Assembly: GCA_027257055.1 (NCBI GenBank)
Contig: JAPVLO010000161.1
Coordinates: 4,108,501-4,172,500 of the forward strand
Direction: 5' to 3'
From: Cephalopachus bancanus
Taxonomy: Eukaryota; Chordata; Mammalia; Primates; Tarsiidae
DNA length: 64,000 nucleotides
Below the pieces are notes generated by a model. It made no database searches. It was not told the origin of the DNA and saw only the letters and a program-made list of their open reading frames with translations. Positions 45,656-57,028 of this stretch are shown piece after piece. A program made the position numbers and the translations under genes. Position 1 is the stretch's first letter. Every line of letters begins with the position of its first letter.

Positions 45656-47247
45656 AGATTGTTAGAAGTTAAAGGCGGCAGGCTGGGTGCTGAGAACACA
45701 AAGAGCAATAAAATACTTCATATTAATTGGAGCTGCTATAGAGGAGGGAGGGACAGAGGAAGGAGTGTGTGAACTGGCAGAATCGAGAGGACAGACAGAC
45801 ACAGAGCAAGAGCAAGCAGATGTGGAAGCCCTGGGTGGTAGGGAAAGAGAGAATGCAGGGGAGCAAAGGAAGAGATAGGAGCAGAAAGAGAAAGGGGAGG
45901 AGGTGGAGAGGACAGGGCTAAGCTGGCCTAAACACTGCTGACCCAGGCTTTTGGCTAATGTCCTAATATGGAAGCCCTGACCCTCTAGGACAATAATGTG
46001 TTGTCAGGTTGGATCATAAGGCTGAGCTGAATTTTAAACTGGTGGACCTAGACCGACATTATCCCCCCCCATATTATTTTTTAAGTGCATAAGCAACAGC
46101 AACAAAAATCAAAAGAAAAGAAAAAAGTGCTCCTAATCCCTCTTCCACACTCCATAGAACAAGCTGCTTTCGATCTGCGTTTCTTTTCTCTTCTGAATTG
46201 CACATCCCTTACTACGCTTCATCTTAATTCCTCATCTTGTATTAAGAGAAATGACTTGCATCGACTGCCAATAAGATCCATGTATTTAGAGATCCTTGCA
46301 ACTGCGGTACTTAGATTGAGATATGTCTTGCGGTCCATATTTGTAAATCCTATTTCTGAGAAACAGTAATAAATAAAGCAGAAGATTGAAATTGAATTTT
46401 TATAAAAGGACTTTAGGAGGAAAGCCATTATGCAGCCATCCAATTTAGTGGAAGAGACTGTGCATTTAAACTGGGAAAAGTCAGCTTACCATCTCCAGCA
46501 TGGCAGAGGGGAACAATGGGGAAATTCTCGTGTTCAGCAGGGAGAACTTGCTCTCTGGTAAGACGGTTACCAGGAAGTCCCAAAAAACATTGGTAGGATG
46601 GGAGTAAAAATTTAAATGTTCTCTTAGCCAGAAATCTGTATTGTTTTGGATCAGATTTTACCAACAGACAAAAGGCTACAACTTGCCTGCACTTGGATTA
46701 CCAGATGGGGTTATTTTTATAATTTCTGTATTGAAAGTTTCTCCAATGTTGCTTTTAAACAGCATAAATGGGTTTAAATAACTTCCAAAGCGACTTGAAT
46801 CTGATAGAAGGAAGATTTTCTATCAGTGGGGAGGAAAACATCTGCGAGACCCACTCCAGAGGTGGTAGGACTGCACTTCCTAAAGGGTTGAACGGAGAAG
46901 CCCCTAGTACAGGGCATCCGGCTTCTGTGGGGCCTGATGCTTCTGCAGCCTGGGAGACCCTCTTGACAAATGCAAAGTCAGATACAAAGGTCAGGTCTTG
47001 AAAGGAACCTGTGCAAATGAAGATCCTGGAGTGGAAGCTTCAGGTAAGTACACCTGTCCCCAGAGGGTTGCTGTAGGGACTATAGGAGCCTGCATGGCCC
47101 CAGAATTTCATAGGCTCCAGATCAGGAGGTGGGGGTCACAAACCCACAAAGATACATTTAAGTGTTTACTTAATTCTCAGCTTTTTGACTCCTTTGCACA
47201 CTCGCCCTTTTAAAGGGCTTAGCTTTTGTTACTAGCCACGTTTGTTC
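45656..47247. other. 1.6 kb without recognisable features
   Basis: Non-repetitive intron, purine-rich at the left. Confidence 0.4.
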
Positions 47248-47850
47248 TGCCTGCATGCGGCAAACCAATCACTGAGACAACGGCTTTTGTGAAAGAGAAA
47301 GAGTTTATTCATGAGGCAGCCAAGCAAGGAGGCAGGAGAACAGGTCTCAAATCCACCTCCCCACAAATAGGGATTGGAGGTACTTATGGGATAAAAAGCA
47401 GGGTGGCCTAAAGTGTGGGAAAAGGTGATTGGCAGGTAGGAAAGGTGAGGTAAGCAAGGATCCTGCAGAAGTATTATCAAGCTACACGGCTCTTCAAAGG
47501 ACACATGTGCAGAAAATGGCAATGTTAACATAATATGAGGGTGAAGTTTTGGCCCACTGATGTCAAAAAGTGACTCTTCTCTTCAGGCACCCACACAAGC
47601 CCTGCTGAAGGGTTGGTGGTCTCCACTGGACAAGAGCTGCCCCCTAGTTCCTGAAAAACAACTTTAAGCACCTGCTACTACAGTGACCCATAGTCAAAGA
47701 TGTTATCTGTAAATGAGCTAGCAGGAATTTGGTTACGTATTGTTTGTCTATAGGACTTGCTACCGGGAGATTTAAGATCACCCAGAAGTAAATGACTAAA
47801 AGCAAGCAAGGCAGGTTAAGTTTGGTGAGCTTATTCAGGTTACCCCTCCG
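47248..47850 (-). mobile_element. Probable ERV1-type LTR, antisense
   Basis: The minus strand shows a TATA-like TTTTTATCCC, a polyadenylation signal AATAAA (47309-47304 on the minus strand) and a U5 'GTTGTCTCAGTGATTGG' ending in CA at the window-left edge. The right limit is a guess. Confidence 0.6.
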
Positions 47851-47854
47851 TTTC

Positions 47855-48196
47855 ACTTTTTTTAAAAAATTATTTTTTGAGCAGTTTTAGGTTTATAGAA
47901 AAGTTGAGCAAATGATACAGAGATTTCGGTAACCCTGCCCCCACAAATGCATAACCTGCCCCATTATTCCCAGTTTGCACCAGAGTGTACATTTGTTACC
48001 ATTGGTGAGCATACATTGACATGTCATTATCACCCAAAGTTCATAGTTTACATCACGGTCACTCTTGATGTTGCACATCCTATGGGTTTGGGCAAATGTA
48101 TAATGACATATACCTACCATGACAGTATCATACAGGGTATTTTCAGTGCCCTAAAAGTCCTCTGTGCCTCTCCCTTGATCTCTCCCTTTACACAAC
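47855..48196 (-). mobile_element. LINE-1 (L1M) 3' UTR, antisense
   Basis: 'GCAGTTTTAGGTTTATAGAAA', 'ACAGAGATTTCGGTAACCCTG', 'ACATTGACATGTCATTATCAC' and 'GGGTATTTTCAGTGCCCTAAA' are the complement of an old L1M 3' UTR. Confidence 0.85.
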
Positions 48197-48199
48197 CCT

Positions 48200-48485
48200 T
48201 AGTGGCTCAGTCTGTAATCCCAGCGCGTTGGGAGGCCTAGGTGAGTGGATTGCCTGAGTCCGCGAGTCTGAGACCTGCACCGGGCAACTTGGCGAGACCT
48301 CATCTCTACAACAAATCAAAAATTAGTCGGGTGTGGTAGCGCATGCCTGTAGATCCAGCTACTTGGAAGGCTGAGGCAGAAGAATCGCCAGAGCCCAGCA
48401 GGTGGAGGCTGCGGTGGCCGGGAGCATGCCACTGCACTCCAGTCTGGATGACGGAGTGAGACTCCAACTCAAAAAAAAAAAAAAA
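48200..48485 (+). mobile_element. Alu, sense, slightly 5' truncated
   Basis: Starts at GTGGCTCAGTCTG, missing about 10 nt. It has the GGGAGCATGCC right-arm type and a 15-A tail. No clear TSD. Confidence 0.93.
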
Positions 48486-48499
48486 GCAGGGTCACCTTA

Positions 48500-49030
48500 A
48501 AGTAACAGGAGCTATAAACTCGGAAACAACTTTATTTCCTACAATGGGTTGCAACCTGCAGGCTGGGAAGCAGAGCCTCCAGCTAAGATTGAAAGCAGGT
48601 ACTTCATTGGCAGAAGGATGGGACAGGAGTGTTATGCTAGACAGGCTGGCTAAATATCCATATTCAACAGATTATAGAAAGAATATTCATGAGGGGGATC
48701 ATGTGCCTGTATGGTAAGCAACATGTTATGTTACATATGTTCCGTGTTCACTTTGGGATGGAAACTTAACAATAAAATGCAATAAAATTAGGCTCTGTAT
48801 GTCAAAAGGTAAAACATAGAGCACAAAGGTGTGCAGGTTTTATAAACCAGCCAGAACTAGTCTGTGGTCGGTGGTCATTTATCAGGAAGGAATGCTCAGT
48901 TACCATGTCAAAACTATGAAAAGGTAGAGAAGTCTGGCCTTGGCATCATGTAGTTGGTTGATGTCAGTGGAGGAGTCTTCGGTTTTTTGTTTGTTTTGGT
49001 TTTTGCCAGGACTTGTAAAAAAAAAAAATA
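48500..49030 (-). mobile_element. Probable ERV LTR or internal piece, antisense
   Basis: 'GGAAACAACTTTATTTCCTAC', 'AATGGGTTGCAACCTGCAGGC' and 'GGCTGGCTAAATATCCATATT' resemble the complement of an ERV LTR (minus-strand GGAAATAAAGTTG as polyA region). Weak. Confidence 0.4.
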
Positions 49031-49239
49031 AATAAGGTCTGAGGCAGGTATACTGAGGTGTGACCAACCTCCTGTCTCATCATAGCTGGAAAACTTAGTT
49101 TTTCTGGGATCTCCTTGGCCAAGAGGGATTCGTTCAGTTGATCAGAGGGGCAAAGGATTTTTTTTGTTTTGTTTTGTTTTTAATTTCACAGCAAGCACTG
49201 ATCTTTTTACTGTCTTTATGGTTTTGCCTTTCCAAAATA

Positions 49240-49822
49240 TGAAGGGGGCCCCCCCAAAAAACAGAATTTATTTATAAAAAAAAGTGTGCATTTATTCTTA
49301 CATGTTTAAACTTCAGCCACCTTCAAAGTACTCTCCTTTTGGTGCAATATGGTTGTCGAGATGCTTTTTCCACGGTTCAAATAGTTTTTCAACTTGTCAA
49401 TTTTGATGCCTTGTAGTACTCCTGCCATTTTTTGTTTCACCTCTTCCACATTGACAAAACATTTCCCTCTGAGGACCTTTTTCATCTGGGGAAGCAATAA
49501 AAAAAAAATCACTCGGGGCAAGATCAGGTGAATAAGGAAGGTGGGACATGGGCGTCATGCTTTTTTGTCAAAAATTGTAGAACACTCAACATAGTATGGG
49601 CAGCTGCACTCGTAAATCTCCCATCATGAAATGGCCAAACACCTTGAAAGAATCTCAAAAAAACAAACCGATTGAAGCCAACACAGCCTCTCACAGCAAC
49701 GCTAGCTGGTACATTGTTGCTGATGGGTTCCTAGAACGTTTACCTAGTGAGGGAAGCCTGTACTACAAGGAACCAACCCTCCAAAAGATAATTCCAGTTT
49801 TGGGTGGGGGGGTTCCTTCTCA
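49240..49822 (-). mobile_element. Internally deleted mariner (MARNA-like) with transposase remnant
   Basis: A 583-bp element between TA dinucleotides. The inverted ends both start TGA(GA)AGG followed by a C7 run and AAAAC(A/T)GGAATT-like sequence. On the minus strand the remnant reads YSPDLAPSDFF (SD carries the third catalytic Asp of D34D mariners), then LPQMKKVLRGKCF, then EPWKKHLDNHIAPKGEYFE after a frameshift. The N-terminal two thirds of a transposase are missing, so the copy cannot move itself. I believe it corresponds to the ancient MARNA family, from memory. Confidence 0.85.
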
Positions 49823-50544
49823 TACCATATAGTTGGAACGTACAGTATATAACCTTTTCAGATAGGGGTGAGGATTTTTTCTCTTATATTCCAGACGTAC
49901 ATGGTGAAACATAGTGACAACTGTTTTCATTTTTCTAAGACATGTCAGTGAAGTCTCTTTTACTTCAGATATCTATGTGCATGCACACTTAGAAAGTTTG
50001 CTGAAAATAAATCAAAGGTCTTCACAGAAAGGGTTTTATTTCTTACATCCCTTTCTAGCTGACTGACCTGCTTTGTCCCTTGGAATTCTCTCACTGGAGT
50101 CACAGTATTCATCACCTTCATAGGGAGAAAAGCCAAACATACTTGTGAAGGGAACCGTAATGTTCTGTAAGATGCCACAGCTAGGTGGGCTCAGCTCTGA
50201 TGCAACAGGAAGTCACACCGTTACTGGGCAAGTTGGGGCTCCATAGCCATCTCCCGGGATATCTGTGGTTGCCACCAGAGCCATTACAGGTCTGGGAGCA
50301 GAGAGGACCATATCTGAGGGAGAGTGTTGACCAGACTCTGAAGGCAGGGTCTACACTAGCACTTCAGAGGCAAGTCTAGACATTTGGGAGGGGATTTTTT
50401 CTGAACATGCCTGAGCATCTTATCATCATGACAGTCCCCCCAACATATTCAGTGCCTGGTCAGGGCACTTTTAGAAACATCATCCAACCCATTCTTTCCT
50501 GTGATGACTCTGGGAACATAACATAAATGTGGATCAGAAATTCA
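49823..50544. other. No recognisable feature
   Basis: Non-repetitive intron. Confidence 0.45.
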
Positions 50545-50790
50545 GCACAGAATTCTGGAGTAATGACAATGATGACAATAATGATAACACAGATAACGTG
50601 TACTGAGCACTTAATCGGTACCTGCTCTGAACATTTGACGTGTATCACATCTCATATAAACCTCCCAACCATCCTGAGAGGTCAGGATTATTATTATTCT
50701 CATTCTTCACCGTGCAGATGATTGAGACACAAATAGGTGAATTACCTAAGGCCAGCTAATAAGCTGTGGAGCCAGGACTGGAAGCAGGCA
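50545..50790 (-). repeat. MIR SINE, antisense
   Basis: 'GTACTGAGCACTTAATCGGTA', 'CACCGTGCAGATGATTGAGAC', 'GGTGAATTACCTAAGGCCAGC' and 'GGAGCCAGGACTGGAAGCAGG'. Confidence 0.88.
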
Positions 50791-50849
50791 GTCAGGAACC
50801 TGAATCCAAGCTGGAAACCACGTCCCTGGTCTACCTTGAAAGGGCTAGA

Positions 50850-51290
50850 GGAACTGGTGATGGAGCTGAAGGCTGACGTCTGAGTAGGAGTTAACTAGGC
50901 AGATAGGAGAGGAACATCCCAGGCAGCCGTGGGACACAGGGAAGGATTAAAAAAAAAATACTGTGGGGGTTGAAGGGAACTGCAGGGATGATGCCGTGTG
51001 GGGAGGCTAGGTAAGGTCTTGAAGGCCATGTGAAGACTGAAGACTTACTTTCAGTGGGAGCCATTGAAGTATGTGAGGGCGTGGTATGATCAGTTAGCAC
51101 CACTTTGGCTGCTGAGTGGAGGTCAGATTGGGTGGAGTTGGATCAGGAGGTGATGACTGTGGTATAAGTGAGGCATGGTGGTGGCCTGAACCAGGGTGAT
51201 GGAGGAGGAGGAAGTGGATGGAGTTGAGTTGAAGTGAAGAGGTCTCTTCTGCAGGACATGATCAGGGATTGCCTGGCACCTAGGGAAGAA
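50850..51290 (-). repeat. LINE-2, antisense
   Basis: 'GGTCTTGAAGGCCATGTGAAG', 'CTTTCAGTGGGAGCCATTGAA', 'GTGGTATGATCAGTTAGCACC' and 'GAACCAGGGTGATGGAGGAGG' follow antisense L2. Confidence 0.82.
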
Positions 51291-52244
51291 GTCTCAAGGA
51301 TGGTACCTGGGTTTCTTTCTGGTTTATACAGCTTTTTTGTTCAATTTGAGTGAAGAGAGGTGAAGGATGGTGTGGGGAGAATGGGCTCATGTCTTTCTGC
51401 TCTGGGCCCCCTCCTATAATAGCATGCAAGCTCTTTCCAGAGAGGATCACTCCCAGACAGCGCCTTGAAGTTCCCTGGAAAAGTGGCTTTCACATAATCA
51501 GGGTGCCCACTGTTCACAATTTCATGACACAATCAAAAACTCTCATCAGATTATTTTGGCTCCAAACCTACTTATGCCTGAATGGTACCTCCTGCTGCTT
51601 TTGAGAAAGAGAGGGCCTCTAAAACTTGTGCAGTAGGACCAGACCTTGAATATTAGAGGCCTATGAAATGATGTGAGAACAGCCCCCTCACTCTTGAGGC
51701 AGTGGTTTTTAGAGGGTTACATAAGATGATCCATCAAGGGTACAGCGGAAATACATTAGCACTCAGATTTTAATATAATTTTTGGATTTCTATGTGTCTA
51801 TCCATTTTCATGTATAAAGTATATTAGCATAGTAGTATGTGCATATACTTAAAGATGAATAAGTAAACATACTGGAGAAGATATGCTTTGAATTTTTAAG
51901 TATAACAAAAATATTTGGAGTCCGCAACCTACAAGAATGGTTAATATAAACGATTTGATCACGCTGGCTTTGGCTGCTTGGCCTCCCAGGAGTTTTGGGC
52001 TCCCTCAGTTTCTTTCCTGGCTGCCCAGGCTCCTTGGTGATAGGGGTTTGAGGGAGAAGGTGGCCTGGGATGTGCCTGGTGCCCTGGATTCTCCTCAGAA
52101 GCCTGTGCTTCTTCCTGGGGGCCCCTGGAACCACTGTCCAGCTGCCCAGGCTTTGGTAGCGCACAGCCCCTGCTTGTTTCTTTCTGCCACTGTAGAACTA
52201 AGTCATAAAATCACAGCTTCAGAAACAATATAAAAATCTTCTAT
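51291..52244. other. No recognisable feature
   Basis: Non-repetitive intron. Open frames of about 100-118 codons near 51810-52230 overlap on both strands and resemble nothing. Confidence 0.4.
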
Positions 52245-52430
52245 GGGCTGGTGGTTCCCAATCCCATGGGGGAGGGGAGGACTTTTAACACACTCCCTGG
52301 AGCCTCAGCTTACCCCATGAAGAATGTGGCTCATAGAATGAGAATGGGATCCAGGTGGTCAGCATTTCAAAGAGCTCCCCTGGTGATTTGAAGTCACAGC
52401 CAGATTTGGGACCAGGGATCTAAGCCAGCT
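52245..52430. mobile_element. MER5-like hAT MITE
   Basis: 'GCTGGTGGTTCCCAATCCC', 'CACTCCCTGGAGCCTCAGC' and 'CAAAGAGCTCCCCTGGTGATT' resemble an antisense MER5-group copy. Confidence 0.5.
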
Positions 52431-53009
52431 TCTCATCCTGCCTTTGAAGGAAAGACCTTTTAAGGATCCACAGGGACAATGTCAGCCAGGCAGTGGTCCA
52501 GGGATAATGCTGGAAATACCAAATTTCACCGTGTTTGATGACATACTTTCCACGATCTCTTAGAGTCTAATGAATTACTGAAAGAATTTATTAAGTGATA
52601 GGAGTTGCATATATCAAAACACGTATCAAAAGATGTCATTAAACCAGTATGCCCTAGAAGACTTTCTTCAGATAATGGAAATCCAGCCCTGCCCATTGAC
52701 ATTGATCTCCATGGTGTCCTCTTCTCCCAGAGCATCAACTGTCAGGAAGCAGAACGGAAGGGATATATCCTGGCTAGGACTTCCCAGCCCCCAGAGTCTT
52801 GTGATGGTCTCTTTTGGCTCATCCCTCCCACACCCCAGAGGTCTGGATAGGTTTGGATAGACTTTTTATTTCAGTGTATGATGCTTTGGTATATCCAGTG
52901 GCACAAACAACAAACTTAAGTGTAATTCAAAGACCTTCTCCCTTCCAGCCATATGCAATCCATTACTAAATGTTTTGCCTATTAAAAAATCCCTCAAATC
53001 TGTCCACAG
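52431..53009. other. No recognisable feature
   Basis: Non-repetitive intron. Confidence 0.45.
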
Positions 53010-53310
53010 CTCTATTCTTTTGCTCTAGTTAAGCTATTGACTTTTCTTCTCTGCATAGCAGCAACACCCTCCTGTTTTCTTTGTCTCTCCTCTTCTCAAT
53101 GCCCATCTGTTTCCCACATTTCAGCCAGAATGATCTTTTCTAATCTACATCCTTCAGTGGCTTCTCACTGAGAACAAAGATCAGTTTTCTGAATGTAGCC
53201 TACAGACCCTTGCCTGGTATGGATCCTGCCCTCCCCCCACCCAATTTTGTTTCCCACTACTGAAAGATGGTGGCGCACAGTGAGACTCAACACCCGTTAA
53301 GGCCAAGAGA

Positions 53311-53316
53311 TTTAAT
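53311..53316 (-). terminator. Polyadenylation signal of the solo LTR
   Basis: ATTAAA on the minus strand, about 70 nt after the TATA box, which suits a short R region. Confidence 0.6.
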
Positions 53317-53382
53317 GGGTCGAATGCGGTGGCTACAGGACCTGAAGGTCAGGCTGTAGCGCTGAGGCAAGGGTGCGGCGGC

Positions 53383-53389
53383 TTTTATA
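53383..53389 (-). promoter_or_regulatory. TATA box of the solo LTR
   Basis: TATAAAA on the minus strand, preceded by CCCC and followed by a GC-rich stretch, at the usual place before R. The LTR points opposite to GALNT17. Activity is unknown. Confidence 0.7.
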
Positions 53390-53706
53390 GGGGCTTAGGG
53401 CGACCTGTCTGTCGTCTATAGGTTGGCTGGCAGAGCTTCATGTAGGTTGTCGGATTTTTCGCAGGCACGGGAAAGGGTGCGGAGGGAGAACAGGAAGGCA
53501 CCCAGGAAGAACAAAGGAAGGCACCGTTTCAATCGCCATTTTAGTTTGCCAGGTCGCCATTTCCGGGAAAGGGAGGGGATGTGGCTTTACTTGTGGCTTG
53601 GCAGTGGCCGTTCAACTACTCACCTCTTTTCCATCCCTACTTTCTGAGTCCGCTTTCTCAGTTCTAGCCCCATGGATATTCTTTCACTTCCTTGAATAAT
53701 CTATGT

Positions 53707-54165
53707 GTGTCACTTATCTGTTGCTGTATAAGCCCAAATCTAGTGGCCTAAAAAGACAATTGATTTTCCTGAGATTCTGAAGTTTGGAAGTTTGGCCTGG
53801 GGTCAGCTGGGTGGTGCTTCTGCTCCACGTGGCATTGGCTGGGCTTTCGCATGCACCGGTAGTTTGTGTGTTGACTTGGGGGTGTCTGGTACCACATGGC
53901 TTCACTCAAATGCCTTGTTACTCAACAAGGACAACTGGGAAAGGCTGGACCTCTTTTCACTCCATGGCCTTTTATCCTCAGCTTCCTCACTGCATGGTGG
54001 GCTAGGATTCCAACGGGGAGAAAGTGGAAGTGGCAAAGTCTCCTAAGACCTAATCTTGAACAGTGTGAGATGGCACTTCTGCATTCTATTAATCAGCGCA
54101 AGTCATAAGATCAGCCCACATTCCCAAGGGGATGGGAAACAGATCCAACCTTTTTACAGGAAGAG
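53707..54165 (-). mobile_element. Old MaLR LTR (MLT1-like), antisense
   Basis: 'TTATCTGTTGCTGTATAAGCC', 'GGCCTGGGGTCAGCTGGGTGG', 'TTCTGCTCCACGTGGCATTGG', 'CTATTAATCAGCGCAAGTCAT' and 'AAGATCAGCCCACATTCCCAA' follow an old MLT1-class LTR in antisense. Confidence 0.7.
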
Positions 54166-54598
54166 CAAAAATGTCACATTGCTGAGGAATGTGGGCAACA
54201 TTGTTGCTGCCCTCTTTAAATACAGTCTATGCACCCTCCTCTGCAAGGTCATTGCAACTGTGATGGCTGCCTCTTTGCTTGGGACTCTTCCCTGCATTTT
54301 TCACCTGCCTCAGCCTTGCCCTCCAGATTTCATCTTAGTGTTTCTTTCCCTGAGCCCACTGGCCACATTCCCTTATGACATGTTGGTTTTTCTAGCACTG
54401 TGTTGCTTTCCTTCATGGAAGAGCCCCGTTTGTGATGGTGCGTTTCTGCCTGTGCCTCTCTGATTGACGTGTTTCCCTTGCTAGATCATCAACTTCGTAA
54501 TAGCAAGGAGCTTGTCTGCTGACACCCTGTTTCATCCCCCTGCCCTGATCAGCAGGCCCTGAATGGATCATTTTGGGTGAACCAATTAATGAATGAAT

Positions 54599-55207
54599 GC
54601 CTGTTCCTGGAGTCACAAAATCTCCTGGTGGCCCACTGTCATCTATGCATGGCCACCTCTCCACTTCCCTAGCAAAGGGTCACCGGGAGCCCTGTCCTGG
54701 GTTTTCCGTTCCCAAAACTGGTTCCAGAGCTTAGAGTATGCCTTTCTCCTGGCCCATTCCAGCTCACCTGGAGGATCTGCTCCCTCCTGCATGTCAGGAT
54801 CCCTGGCCTGGGGTACTTTTCCATTGGGGCAGTTTCGTCTGCTCTTTTCTTTGGTATCAGAGATGTGCCGATCTGGCTTTTATTCCTACATTGCCATGAC
54901 TTTCCCTTCCGCATCATTTCTTCCAGCCTGTCTAGGAACTCACTATTTGGACTGATAAACAGTGATGCACAGAACAGACCTTAGGACTTTTCAGCTGTAC
55001 TTGGGGCCCCTATAGCTGGTCCTGATTTCTGGCAGAAAGATAAACTGGACAACAACCTGCTGAGGGAGCTCTTTTTGCTTCCAGATTTTTCAAGTGACCT
55101 CAGAGGTTGAGCTGGAATTCCAGTCCTTCCTGGAATACCACCCAGTAGCGGCCTTAGCTGGACTATGGTATACTGCTAAGGCTCATAGGCATTCAGTCCC
55201 CTTTCTT
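54599..55207. other. No recognisable feature
   Basis: Non-repetitive intron. Confidence 0.45.
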
Positions 55208-55526
55208 AAATTTCTTTACTTCAGCCGAGCTCGGTGGCTCAGCCTGTAATCCCGCGCCTTTGGGAGGCTGAGGTGAGTGGATTGCCTGAGCCCGCGGGTT
55301 CGAGACCTGCCTGGGCAGGCAAGACCTCATCTCTACAATAAAATCAAAAAATTAGCTGGGCGTGGTATAGCACATGCCTGTAATTCCGGCTACTCGGAAG
55401 GCTGAGGCGGAAGGATCCCTGGAGCCCAGCAGGTCGAGGCTGCGGTGGCCGGGAGCGGCCACTGCACTCCAGTCTGGGCGACAGAGTGAGACTCCAACTC
55501 AAAAAAAAAAAAAATTTCTTTACTTC
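55208..55526 (+). mobile_element. Alu (deletion subfamily), sense, with TSD
   Basis: Alu at 55223-55511 between two copies of AAATTTCTTTACTTC. Same subfamily as the 27.2 kb copy: CCGAGCTCGG start, CGCGCCTTTGGG, shortened left arm and AATTCCGGCTAC. T-arm-like box at 55294-55310; perfect right-arm hairpin at 55445-55462. Confidence 0.96.
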
Positions 55527-55984
55527 TGCTTTCTAGACCCAGTTGTTTAACCACTGGCAGACTTCAAGTCATTGTCACTTAGAGCCAGCCCATGGGCTCT
55601 GCCGGTGACCACCTCCAGACGACTCAGAGCAGAGCCCCGGGCCTAGAGAATCACTTGTCTCCTGGTCTCTTTCCAGCTTCCCTTGAGGTGCTGTGCTTTG
55701 ACCATATGGCTTTGGACGTCAGGAGGCTTTGACCACTGGCCCTGAGAGTGTCACTGGTGCCACCACAGATCCACAGAGCTTCCTTGGGGCCTGTGCATCC
55801 ACCCTGCTCTGTCCCCACAGGACCCTTTACTGTTCTCCTCACTCACTGTGGTTACAACACAGGTGAGAGGAGCCAGCCCGACGTCAGGAGTGAGGGATGA
55901 AACTGACTGAGGAGGCTTGCAGCCATAGGTCAGCTCTCCCTGGGCAGGTGGCATCCGTGCCTGCTGCTACGACATGTGGCTGAA

Positions 55985-56090
55985 GGTGTGGTTCTGGCTC
56001 CCTCACTTACTGACTGTGGGATTATGGACTACTCACTCCATCTCTCTGACTCTCAGTTTCCTCATCTGTGAGGACTTAATGAGGGACTTG
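55985..56090 (+). repeat. MIR SINE fragment, sense
   Basis: 'TCACTTACTGACTGTGGGATT' and 'CTGACTCTCAGTTTCCTCATC' match the MIR core. Confidence 0.8.
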
Positions 56091-57000
56091 GTGCTTGGCG
56101 CTGGACTGTCATCACTCGGCTGGTCTTGGGAACTGGAACAGGCAGAGGGGAACCACTTGCCCCCCTCAGGTGAGGGGTCTGTAGAAATGGAGGGTGGGGA
56201 AAGGCACGGCAAAGGCGAGCTCTCATTTTCTGTCTCACACAAGATGTGCTGCTCACCCTTAGGGCTTTAAACCCAAACTGAGTATCCACAGGTAACTGGC
56301 TAAGGGGTAGACCTAGGCTGGGGCAGGTGAATGATGACCGCAGTACGTGCCAGACACTGCCGATGTTATAGGCATCCAGGCCAGCAGCAGGATTCCTGGG
56401 CCAGCAATTCATTCTGGGCAGGCTGAACCCCACAAAAAGTCATACCTTCAAGACATCTAACACTCCAGGAGCCCTTACCTCTCCCCAGACTCCACAGAAA
56501 GAGCTGAGAGTCTCTGAATTGGTGTTCACTGAGTGTGCCAGCTGATATCTACACTGCAGAGCCCAGGGCATGTCTCTGCCATACAGGGCAGATGTGCTGA
56601 GCTGCCTGCCACCTGCCAGGTACACCATTTCCCTGACCCTGCTTAGAAGGCTCTGTCTGACACAGGGTCCAACCTCACTCTGACATCCTCTTACCTCCGT
56701 TTCTGACAGCTACATCCACTTGATCCCTTGCGTGAGCTGGGTTGCACTGCAGAATTTGGAGCAATCCTGACCTTAGGCTGCACTGCTTGTGAAGGACATG
56801 GCACCAAGTCAGCCTGGCTGTGGGTTCTGTTCCCATCCGGCACCTCTATTCTCATGACTGGGTTTCAGGCTTTAGCTGAGGTCTCTCATACCCCTGCTTG
56901 GCAACAAGTCCTCAAAGAGCTCTGCTTTGCTTTCATCGTCCTGAGCCTCCCAGACTGAAATTCACCTCCTAAATCTTTCCCCCATCTCTCTACAGATCTG
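56091..57000. other. No recognisable feature
   Basis: Non-repetitive intron. Confidence 0.45.
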
Positions 57001-57028
57001 TTATCTATCTATCTATCTATCTCTATCT
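57001..57028. repeat. (ATCT)n microsatellite
   Basis: Five TATC units plus degenerate ones. It sits at the 3' end of the antisense L1, where the A-tail would be. Confidence 0.95.

Larger units (their letters stand above)
53257..53640 (-). mobile_element. CpG-rich solo ERV LTR, antisense, with 4-bp TSD
   Basis: A 376-bp LTR at 53261-53636 between two copies of CTAC. Its left edge is TG (the CA end of the minus-strand LTR); the other edge reads CC where CA is expected, probably one mutation. On the minus strand it has the order expected of U3-R-U5, with a TATA box and then a polyadenylation signal. Many CpG sites survive, unlike the other LTRs here, which suggests a younger insertion. No internal retroviral sequence remains. 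A 4-bp TSD fits gammaretrovirus-like ERV1; the family is not identified. Confidence 0.85.
53010..54598 (+). repeat. LINE-2 3' end, sense, split by two LTRs
   Basis: Three blocks in L2 order: 53010-53256 ('CATTTCAGCCAGAATGATCTT', 'CATCCTTCAGTGGCTTCTCAC'), 53641-53706 ('ATTCTTTCACTTCCTTGAATA') and 54166-54598 ('GCCTGTGCCTCTCTGATTGAC', ending AATTAATGAATGAATG). The inserts between them are a CpG-rich solo LTR and an MLT1-like LTR. Confidence 0.72.
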
